Shown here piece after piece: positions 32,972-41,600 of a stretch of DNA of 64,000 bases. The notes under the pieces were generated by a model. The model saw nothing but the letters and a program-made list of their open reading frames with translations. It was not told the DNA's origin and searched no databases. Source of the DNA: Bacteroidales bacterium UBA6431 (GTDB lineage Bacteria; Bacteroidota; Bacteroidia; Bacteroidales; UBA932). A program made the position numbers and the translations under genes. The DNA lies in NCBI GenBank assembly GCA_002439095.1, contig DJOT01000051.1, positions 1-64,000 on the forward strand, read 5' to 3'. The first letter of the stretch is position 1. The number at the start of each line of letters is the position of its first letter.

Positions 32972-34390
32972 CTAAAGCCGCTTCAAGGGTTTACCGTTGA
33001 TGGTGCAATCTTCGAAGACAACCTCCCCGACCTTCCCGTGGGAGAAGTTGCCACCTGAGCTGACACCGTCAAAGCGGCAGCCTTTGAGTTTGACGCCACC
33101 GATGTTCGTCCTGTCTTCAAGGCCATACAGCCACAGGCCGTATTCAGACTTGGAGCAAGTGACATTCTCCAGCACTACATTCCTCACCTCCGGATAGAAA
33201 TCCCTCCGGGCCTTCTCGCGCGGCTCATAATCAAGGTTTATACGCAGCACGGCCTCGCGGCACTGCCCTACCGTCACATTGCGGACATATATGTTCTCTA
33301 TCACGCCACCTCTGGCCGGCGATGTCTTTATGCGTATGACCCTCTCAAGATTCGGAGAATCCATCCTGCAGTTCTCCACAAAAAGGTTGCGGAAACCGCC
33401 TGAGATTTCGGAACCGATCACCACCCCGCCGTGGCCGTCATTCATGGTACATCCCCGCACCACGATGTTCTCGCTCGGCACGTTCCACCTTCTCCCGTCC
33501 TCGTTGCGTCCGCTCTTGATGGCGATGCAGTCGTCCCCGGTATCGAAGAGGCAGTTCTCGATCAGCACGTTGCGGCAAGATTCCGGATCGCAGCCGTCTC
33601 CGTTGGGCCCGTTGTTGACCACATGCACCCCGCGAACTGTCAGGTCTTCACAGAACAGGGGATGAATCACCCAGAACGGGGAGCGGAGCAGCGTCACATC
33701 CTCGATGAGCACGGTGGTGCAGCGGTTGAAGTTGATGGTCTGGGGGCGCAGGCAGTCCGCTTCCCCGTAGATTCTCTCCCCCACCGGGACACGGCTCTCG
33801 GCCTGCTCAAGCAGTTTCAGCCTTGAGGCACGCCAGGTCTTGCCGTCCGGCCCTGTGAAATCGTTACGTTCGATGTTTTTCTGGCGGCCCCACCAGTTCT
33901 CGCGGGAAGCCTGCCCGTCTATTGTCCCCTTGCCTGTAATGGCGATGTTGGTCTCGCCGTAGGCGTAGATCAGCGGTCTGGCGTTGTAGCAGTCCAGCCC
34001 CTCCCAACGGGTAAGCACTGCCGGAAAATATAGGGAGACATCTGTCGAAAATTTCAAGACAGCCTTATCGGAGAGATGCAGGCGCACATTGCTCTTGAGC
34101 GTGATCGGGCCGGTGTAGAAAACGCCGTCGGGTACCACCACAGTCCCTCCTCCGGAGCGGCTCATCTCCACTATAGCAAGGTTGATGGCGTCATGGGCAA
34201 GCCTGTCCGGATCGTCAGCCACAGCACCGTAATCCGTGATGGAGACGCTACGGTCAGGAAAATGCACCTTTGACATCCCGGAGACTATCCTTTCAGCCTC
34301 AGTCCACGGGGTCCGGGCGGCAGAAGCAGGACCGCATGCAAATACGGCGGCAGCAAAAGCCGCGATAAAAAATCTACTGCTTGACATCAT
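32972..34390 (-). CDS. GH28 polygalacturonase-family enzyme (canonical motifs)
   Basis: A 472-residue exported beta-helix hydrolase (signal MMSSSRFFIAAFAAAVFACGPASA). All family motifs are intact: NGDGCDPESC, DTGDDCIAIKSG, GHGGVVIGSE and VIRIKTSPARGG. It is therefore the most polygalacturonase-like of the four GH28 enzymes here and probably an exo-acting galacturonidase. Its start overlaps the end of the upstream GH28 gene (stop at 34374) by 17 bp, so the two are translationally coupled. The PL22 gene follows 65 bp downstream. Confidence 0.92.
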   Translation of the reverse strand: MMSSSRFFIAAFAAAVFACGPASAARTPWTEAERIVSGMSKVHFPDRSVSITDYGAVADDPDRLAHDAINLAIVEMSRSGGGTVVVPDGVFYTGPITLKSNVRLHLSDKAVLKFSTDVSLYFPAVLTRWEGLDCYNARPLIYAYGETNIAITGKGTIDGQASRENWWGRQKNIERNDFTGPDGKTWRASRLKLLEQAESRVPVGERIYGEADCLRPQTINFNRCTTVLIEDVTLLRSPFWVIHPLFCEDLTVRGVHVVNNGPNGDGCDPESCRNVLIENCLFDTGDDCIAIKSGRNEDGRRWNVPSENIVVRGCTMNDGHGGVVIGSEISGGFRNLFVENCRMDSPNLERVIRIKTSPARGGVIENIYVRNVTVGQCREAVLRINLDYEPREKARRDFYPEVRNVVLENVTCSKSEYGLWLYGLEDRTNIGGVKLKGCRFDGVSSGGNFSHGKVGEVVFEDCTINGKPLKRL

Positions 34391-35711
34391 TGATATAGGT
34401 GTTTATCAGTTTCAGATTGCTGATGGCAGAACTTTCCCATTCGGGCACAGGGGTGCTGACGCGTACATTCTCGAAAGTGAAATCATCGAGAGTGAACTCC
34501 TCTGGGACAGGACGCACCTCGGCGAAGCTCTTGCATTCGAGGTTGAGATTTCTGAATATGATATGCTCCCCGTATGAGCGCGGGATGTCCTTGCGGTCCT
34601 TGAGATCGAAGAACTGCTTCCATGCCCCGACATTGAGCACGCAGCGGCAGCTGCCTTCGATGCCGTCGATAGTGATATACTCATAGTGCTGAGGCGTGTC
34701 CGGGCGCATTTTGAGCTGGAGCAGAGACTGCCCGCGGTCCACCTTGCAGTTGCGGATCAATATATTATGCGTCTGTATGCACTCGCTCCCGCAGGTCACG
34801 CAGCTCCCGGTGGTGCGGTCAAAGAAGCACTCCTCCACGAGGATATTGCTGTTGGGGCCATTGTTCTCATCCTTGTCAGCCCACGGGCCCTTGCCGCCCT
34901 TGAAACAGATGGCGTCATCATTGACCGTGATGCGGCAGCCCTTGACATGCACGTTGGAGCAGACATCCAGATCGATCCCGTCGGCACTCGCGGACTTTAT
35001 CGGTTCGCGCGGAGAGAATATCCTGAGGTTCAGGAGTTTGATATGATCCGTCTTGTAGATGTGGCAGGTCCAGAATGGGGAGTTCTGGAGAGTGACGTCA
35101 GCGATGGTGACGTTGCGGCTGTTGGACACGTGCAGAAGACGCGGCCGCTGCTCATCCTTGTTGGTACATTTGGGGTTCCATTGGCGACGTATGCGGAACG
35201 CCTTCCAGTAAGGACTGCCGTTGCCGTCGATGGTGCCGCAACCTGTAAGGGTGAACCCGTCAAGGCCGTCCGCGTTGATCAAGGCCGGGAAATACTTGCA
35301 GACCTCCCCTTCTATGCGGGTCATCACCACGGGGAAATCATAGATGTGCTCGCTGCCGAGGAGCACTGCCCCGCGGAGAAGGTGCAGATGGGTTCCCTGC
35401 CTGAAGAAGAGGGCTCCGCTCTTGTAGATGCCCTCGGGTATCACCACCACTCCGCCGCCCTCCTCAGCCGCCTTGTCTATAACGCTCTGAATCAGCTCGG
35501 TCTGCACGTTGACAGGATCACTGATGGCACCATAATCGGCGATATTGTACAGTTTTCCGAGGGATTCGGGGGCAGGCGCTTCCGCTTCCTTGAACCACTC
35601 CGGGACAGGTGTCCCGTCCGGAAAGAGCAGAGGCTCCGCTTTGGTTTTCTTTCTGGCATCCACCGGCACGAGGGCACACAGCGCGAGCATGGTCAAAATT
35701 ATTCTTCTCAT
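34374..35711 (-). CDS. GH28 family glycoside hydrolase (divergent active site)
   Basis: A 445-residue exported GH28 (signal ending near VPVDA) and a close relative of the enzyme at 8216-9541. Both share LFPDGTPVPEWF/SWPDGTPVEKWF-like starts, INDD/VNDD motifs, KGGKGPWADKDENNGPNSNILVEE-type blocks (residues about 265-288) and LQLKMRPDTPQHYEYI. The Asp motif is SADGIDLD. The GHG histidine is replaced (TTGSCVTCGSE) and the RIK arginine is missing. It is the first gene of a minus-strand operon whose promoter faces that of the GH2 gene. Confidence 0.87.
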   Translation of the reverse strand: MRRIILTMLALCALVPVDARKKTKAEPLLFPDGTPVPEWFKEAEAPAPESLGKLYNIADYGAISDPVNVQTELIQSVIDKAAEEGGGVVVIPEGIYKSGALFFRQGTHLHLLRGAVLLGSEHIYDFPVVMTRIEGEVCKYFPALINADGLDGFTLTGCGTIDGNGSPYWKAFRIRRQWNPKCTNKDEQRPRLLHVSNSRNVTIADVTLQNSPFWTCHIYKTDHIKLLNLRIFSPREPIKSASADGIDLDVCSNVHVKGCRITVNDDAICFKGGKGPWADKDENNGPNSNILVEECFFDRTTGSCVTCGSECIQTHNILIRNCKVDRGQSLLQLKMRPDTPQHYEYITIDGIEGSCRCVLNVGAWKQFFDLKDRKDIPRSYGEHIIFRNLNLECKSFAEVRPVPEEFTLDDFTFENVRVSTPVPEWESSAISNLKLINTYINDVKQ

Positions 35712-35755
35712 CTGTCTGGTAATTTAAATTGGTATTGTTTTCTCGGTGTTATTTA

Positions 35756-35763
35756 CAAAAATA
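35756..35763 (-). promoter_or_regulatory. Promoter -7 box of the GH28-GH28-PL22 operon
   Basis: Read on the minus strand this is TATTTTTG, a perfect TAnnTTTG, about 45 bp upstream of the ATG at 35711. The -33 box is not clear. Confidence 0.45.
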
Positions 35764-35772
35764 GCCATTTAT

Positions 35773-35804
35773 TTTCAAATTGGCGAGAATAATTTGTAAC
35801 TTTG
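35773..35804 (+). promoter_or_regulatory. Promoter of the GH2/fusion operon
   Basis: TTTC (35773-35776) and TAACTTTG (35797-35804) are spaced by 20 bp. The -7 box is a perfect TAnnTTTG. The ATG at 35831 is 27 bp downstream. It is divergent from the GH28 operon promoter. Confidence 0.55.
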
Positions 35805-35830
35805 AGCAAACTGCACATAAAAACCACAAC

Positions 35831-38650
35831 ATGAGATTTTTGACCACCGCCGTGCTTTCTCTCGCCCTCGCCACGGGGCTTCATGCACAGCAGACACAGA
35901 CCATCTACCTGTCCGGCACAGGGCTCAACGACACCAGGACCTGGGAATTCCGCTGCTCCGCCGGCTTGAAAAGCGGAAAATGGGGAAAGATTGAAGTTCC
36001 GTCCCAATGGGAACTTCAAGGTTACGGAGAATACAACTACGGCCGCGGGTTCGGCCCCTCTAAACCCCTCAACGAATACGGCGAATACCGCCACCGCTTC
36101 AAGGTGCCCTCGTCCTGGAAAGGAATGGACGTGAAAATCGTTTTCGAGGGAGTCATGACCGACACGGATGTCCGCATCAACGGCAAGAGTGCCGGAGATG
36201 TCCATCAAGGAGGATTCTACCGCTTCGAATACAACATCAGCGGCCTGCTCAAATACGGGGCATACAACAAACTTGAAGTGACCGTCAAAAAAGAATCCGA
36301 CAACGCCTCGGTCAACAACGCGGAACGCCACGCCGACTGGTGGAACTTCGGCGGCATCTACCGCCCTGTCTACCTTACCAGCACAGCTCCAGAGCACATA
36401 GAGCACTACGCAATCGACGCCCGGGCCAACGGAGTGATGACAGTCAGCCTTGACGTGCGCAACGCCCCCGAGGGCTCAAGTGTGGAGTACACCCTCTCCC
36501 CTCTCGCCGCACCGGAGCGCATCGTCAATTCGCACACCATGCCGCTCAAGTCAGCGGACCAGACCGACACCCTCGTGTGGGGCCGGGTGCAGAGCTGGGA
36601 CTGCGAGCACCCGAACCTCTACATCCTCAAGATGGCCCTACTCGCCCCGGACGGCAGCAGACTGCACGAAGTCGAGCAGAGAGTAGGGTTCAGGACAGTT
36701 GAGCTCAGGCCTAAGGACGGGCTCTATGTCAACGGGACAAAAGTTGTCCTCAAAGGCATCAACCGCCATACTTTCCACCCGGAAGGCGGGCGCTGCACCG
36801 ACAGGGAAATCAGCCTGCAGGACGCCAGACTCATTAAGGAGATGAACATGAACGCTGTCCGTTCCCACTACCCGCCCGACACCCATTTTCTGGACATCTG
36901 CGACTCACTCGGCATCTTCTATCTCGATGAACTTGCCGGATGGCATGGACGCTACGATGACAGCGTGGGCGCAAAGCTCGTGGAGGAGATGGTACGGCGC
37001 GATGTCAACCACCCGAGCATCATAATCTGGGACAACGGCAACGAGGGCGGCTGGAATACCAAGCTTGACCCCCTCTTCGCCAAGTACGACCCCCAGAAAC
37101 GCCACGTCATCCACCCTTGGGCTGATTTCGATGAACTCGACACCCATCACTACCCTACTTTCCTCACCGGCGTAGGCCGCTTCACCAATGGCTATAAGGT
37201 ATTCATGCCTACTGAGTTCATGCACGCCAATTCAGACCAGGGAGGCGGGGCCGGCCTCGAGGACTTCTGGGCCAACTGGACATCGCACCCGCTGTTTGCC
37301 GGCGGCTTCATCTGGGCATTCATCGATGAGTCCGTCAAGCGCACAGACAAAGGCGGCATGCTCGACTGCAATTTCGACATGGCTGACGACGGAGTCGTGG
37401 GCCCGTACCGCGAAAAAGAAGGCAGTTTCTGGGCGATACGTGACATCTGGGCACCGATACAGTTCGCCAAGATGTACATAACCCCTTCATTCAACGGGGA
37501 ATTCTTCATCACCAACAAGTACCTTTTCACCAACCTTGATAAATGCCGGATGCATTATCGGCTCAAGACCATATCATCCCCTGAAGAAGGCGCCCGCTCG
37601 GCCATCACGGCAGAAGGAGAGATTCCGATGCCGCCGCTCGCCCCGAACACCACGGGAATCATGAGGATGGAAATCCCTCAAGGCTTCTTCGACAACGACA
37701 TCCTCGAACTTGAAGCCTTCGGGGAGAAAGGTGAAAGCATCTGCACATGGACATGGCCTATACACTATGCCGCAGACTATCACGCACGGCACTCGGGCAT
37801 AGCAAAGGCCAGCGGCAAGGCGCAGATGACCGATAAAGACGGCATCTGCACACTCAGCGGCAACGGGATTGACGCAAGTTTTGACACTGCAAGCGGAGAG
37901 CTGAAAGGCATCAGGGTCAAAGGACGCGACAGCGCATTCGGAGGCATGACAGCCACCGGCATCAAGATGAAGTTCATCAAGGGATATTCGATGATGGACG
38001 GAGACGATGCCGTCTTTGTCGCCAAGTATCTCGGTGCAGTGGACTCCATCGTCTGGAGGATGAGGCCGGACGGACGGCTCGGCATGGATGCCATCCTGCT
38101 CAACCGCGACAACGGCGGGGTGCGCGGTGGCTTCGATGACGGGTTCATGGACACTGAAATCAAGGATCTCGGCTTCTCGTTCACATATCCTGAAAAGAAC
38201 GTCAAAGGCATGCAGTGGCTCGGACGCGGCCCGTACAGGGTATGGAAAAACCGCACGCGCGGCCACAACATAGACCTCTGGCAGAAAGCATACAACACCA
38301 CAATCACAGGACGCCCGGCGGACGGGCCGCTGGAGTACCCGGAATTCAAGGGATACCACGGCAATATATACTGGGCCAGCCTTCTCTCGGACACTGACCC
38401 GCTCACCATAACAAGCGAGACTGACGGCCTGTATCTCAAGGTCTACACCCCTGACGAGTCTGCCGACAGCAAAAGCAGGCTGTTCCCGATACTTCCGGAC
38501 GGAGACATAGCCCTGCTTCTCGACATCCAGGCCATCAAGAGCTTCAAGAGCATCCCGCAGCAGGGCCCGAAGAGCCAGCCAGGCAACATCCGCATCAAAT
38601 CCGGAGACGAGGGGCTGAGAATGAAAGTATGGTTCGACTTCAACAAATAA
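35831..38650 (+). CDS. GH2 beta-galactosidase (LacZ-type)
   Basis: A 939-residue exported GH2 (signal MRFLTTAVLSLALATGLHAQ). Domains in order are the sugar-binding jelly roll (VPSQWELQGYGEYNYG, MTDTDVRINGKSAG), Ig-like, TIM barrel, and the LacZ small-chain domain (MQWLGRGPYRVWKNRTRG, about residue 797). The acid/base Glu is in IIWDNGNEGGWN (about residue 402) and the nucleophile in MPTEFMHANSDQGGG. It should remove terminal beta-galactose from galactan or arabinogalactan side chains. It lies 10 bp upstream of the giant fusion gene, with which it is co-transcribed. The frame extends back to a TTG at 35780, but the signal peptide starts at 35831. Confidence 0.9.
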   Translation: MRFLTTAVLSLALATGLHAQQTQTIYLSGTGLNDTRTWEFRCSAGLKSGKWGKIEVPSQWELQGYGEYNYGRGFGPSKPLNEYGEYRHRFKVPSSWKGMDVKIVFEGVMTDTDVRINGKSAGDVHQGGFYRFEYNISGLLKYGAYNKLEVTVKKESDNASVNNAERHADWWNFGGIYRPVYLTSTAPEHIEHYAIDARANGVMTVSLDVRNAPEGSSVEYTLSPLAAPERIVNSHTMPLKSADQTDTLVWGRVQSWDCEHPNLYILKMALLAPDGSRLHEVEQRVGFRTVELRPKDGLYVNGTKVVLKGINRHTFHPEGGRCTDREISLQDARLIKEMNMNAVRSHYPPDTHFLDICDSLGIFYLDELAGWHGRYDDSVGAKLVEEMVRRDVNHPSIIIWDNGNEGGWNTKLDPLFAKYDPQKRHVIHPWADFDELDTHHYPTFLTGVGRFTNGYKVFMPTEFMHANSDQGGGAGLEDFWANWTSHPLFAGGFIWAFIDESVKRTDKGGMLDCNFDMADDGVVGPYREKEGSFWAIRDIWAPIQFAKMYITPSFNGEFFITNKYLFTNLDKCRMHYRLKTISSPEEGARSAITAEGEIPMPPLAPNTTGIMRMEIPQGFFDNDILELEAFGEKGESICTWTWPIHYAADYHARHSGIAKASGKAQMTDKDGICTLSGNGIDASFDTASGELKGIRVKGRDSAFGGMTATGIKMKFIKGYSMMDGDDAVFVAKYLGAVDSIVWRMRPDGRLGMDAILLNRDNGGVRGGFDDGFMDTEIKDLGFSFTYPEKNVKGMQWLGRGPYRVWKNRTRGHNIDLWQKAYNTTITGRPADGPLEYPEFKGYHGNIYWASLLSDTDPLTITSETDGLYLKVYTPDESADSKSRLFPILPDGDIALLLDIQAIKSFKSIPQQGPKSQPGNIRIKSGDEGLRMKVWFDFNK

Positions 38651-38660
38651 CAACCACATA

Positions 38661-41600
38661 ATGAAAAAGCCAATATCAATCATCATCGGCATCCTGTGCA
38701 TGGCGGCATCCTGTCTGGCACAGACTGCCTACGACTTCTCAAAGTTGAAGATGGAGCCTCTCGGACGCGGTGTCATCGCAGTCAGAAAGAGTCCGTCAGA
38801 AGTCTTTGTAAGCTGGAGATACTTGAGTTCAGACCCTTCCGGAGCATCATTCGACATCTACCGCGACGGGGTCAAAATCAACAGCGCGGCCATCAAGGAT
38901 GTATGCTGGTTCATCGACAGCAACCCCTCCGCCTCCGCCGCCCGATATGAGGTGCGCCCGCACAAGGGCACGCTCCGCAGCGGCAGCTTCACCCTTCCGG
39001 CAAACGCTCCTCAGGGCTACATCCCGATAGCGCTGGACATACCTGCGGACCAGACTATGCCGAACGGAGAAGTCGCCACCTACTCGCCTAACGACTGCTC
39101 GATCGGGGATGTGGACGGAGACGGAGAATATGAGATCTTCCTCAAATGGGATCCGTCCAACGCCCACGACAACGCCCACAACGGATACACGGGGGACGTG
39201 TTCATCGACTGCCTCAAACTCGACGGCACACGGCTCTGGAGAGTCAACCTCGGCCGCAACATACGCGCCGGAGCGCACTACACCCAGATGATGGTCTATG
39301 ACCTGGACGGGGACGGGTGCGCCGAGATGGTGGTGAAGACCTCCGACGGCACCATAGACGGCACCGGCAAGGTGATCGGAGACCCGGCAGCCGACTACCG
39401 TGAGCACAGTGAGGCCACCCTCGGCCGCATCATGAGCGGAAACGAGTACCTCACCATCTTCAACGGACGCACAGGTGCGGCCATGAAGACCATCGAGTAC
39501 CTTCCGGGACGCGGTGAGAACGGCAGTTGGGGAGACACACGCGCCAACCGCTCCGACCGCTACCTTGCAGCCATCGCATACCTCGACGGGAAGCACCCGA
39601 GCGTGGTGATGTGCCGCGGATACTACACCCGCGCCACCCTCGCCGCCTACGACTGGGACGGCAAAGACCTGAAACTGCGCTGGTTCTTCGACTCGCACAG
39701 CAAGCCGGAGCTCAAGAGCTACGATGGCCAGGGCAACCACAACCTTCGCGTAGCCGATGTGGACGGGGACGGGTGCGATGAGATCGTATACGGATCATGC
39801 TGCATCGACCATGACGGCACAGGACTCTACAACACAGGCTGGAAACACGGCGACGCCATGCACATCGGGGCCATGGTGCCGGGCAGCGACGCGCTCCAGA
39901 TATGGATCGGACACGAGACCAAGGGTGTGGGAACCACACTCACCGACGCGCGCACCGGCAAGCTCCACTTCCGCATCCCGTCCAACATCGACGTAGGACG
40001 CACCATGGCGGCCGACATAGACCCGACCAACCATGGCTGGGAACTCTGGAGCTCCGCCTCCGGCACGCTCCGCAACTACAGGGGCGAGAGCATCGGAGAG
40101 AAGCCGGCGAGCCAGAACTTCGCCATCTGGTGGGACGGAGACCTCTCACGCGAACTGCTGGACGGCAACAAAGTGCTGAAATTCAACCCTCGGACCCGCA
40201 AGGTCGAAGACTACTTCGTATTCGAGGGAGCTTCAAGCATCAACGGCAGCAAATCCAACCCATGCATCTCGGGAGACCTCTTCGGCGACTGGAGAGAAGA
40301 AGCCCTCATGCGCTCCTCCGACAACAAGGAACTCAGGCTCTACGTCTCCACGGAACCGACATCATACCGTTTCCACACTTTCCTCGAGGATCCGGTATAC
40401 AGGACAAGCCTCGCCAACGAGAACGTCTGCTACAACCAGCCGCCGGAGGCAGGATTCTACTTCGGCTCCGACCTCAACGGCAAATTCCGGGGGAGTGTGG
40501 TCAAGGGCAATAAAGTCAAGAAGGGAGTGCTCCCGGAAGACGTGCTCCTCGATTCTGTAGTGATCAAAAGTTCTCCACGCCCAGGACGCCCTGATCCCCG
40601 TGGGCAGCGCCCGCCGATGCGGCCGGAAAGTCCGCGGACGCAACCCAAGCCACAACCCACAGCCTGGTACACCCCGACCGTAGAGAACAAGCCCTTCGTC
40701 CGCTGGTGGTGGCTCGGCAGTGCCGTGGATAAAGAAGGCCTGACATGGAACCTTGAGCAGTTCGCCAAGGCGGGCATAGGCGGATACGAAGTGACCCCCA
40801 TATACGGAGTGCAGGGCAATGAAAAGAACGACATAGATTATCTCTCCCCGAAATGGATGGAGATGTACAAGCACCTCGTCTCCGAATCTGAAAGGCTCGG
40901 ACTAGAATGCGACCTCAACAACGGCACCGGATGGCCCTTCGGCGGCCCTCAGATCACGGAAGAGCTGGCAGCCAAGAAGATGAAGATCACCTCGGAAGGC
41001 ATCTCCACCGAACTCACGGGCCAGAAGGTCAAGAGAGCCGCCCCGGGCGGGGAGGGCCTCGTCATGGACCACTACAATCCGGACGCCCTGAAAGTCTACT
41101 TGGAGCGCTTCGACAAAGCCTTCAAGGAAAGCGGGGCCAAATGGCCGCATACCTGGTTCAATGATTCTTACGAAGTCTACGGAGCTGACTGGACAGAGAA
41201 GTTCCCTGAGATCTTCAAGGAAAGATATGGCTACGACATAGTGCCATATCTCAAGATGCGTCCGGAACCGCAAGAACGCGGGCGCGGCCCGAGACAGCCT
41301 CAAGCAAAGCCCGAGCTCCCGAAAAAAGCGGATCCGTCCAAAGTCACAGAATATGACAGGGCCATTGCGGACTACCGTGAGTGCCTCGGAAATCTTCTGA
41401 TGGAGAACTTCATCAGCCCATGGATAAGCTGGTGTCACAGCCACGGCTCTCTCGTGCGCAACCAGTCCCACGGCTCCCCGGCCAACCTTCTGGATGTCTA
41501 TGCCGCCGTGGACATCCCCGAATGCGAGACCTACGGCCGCTCCGAGTTCAACATACCCGGACTTAGGCAGGACCCGATCATGAAGCCCAATGACGGCGAC

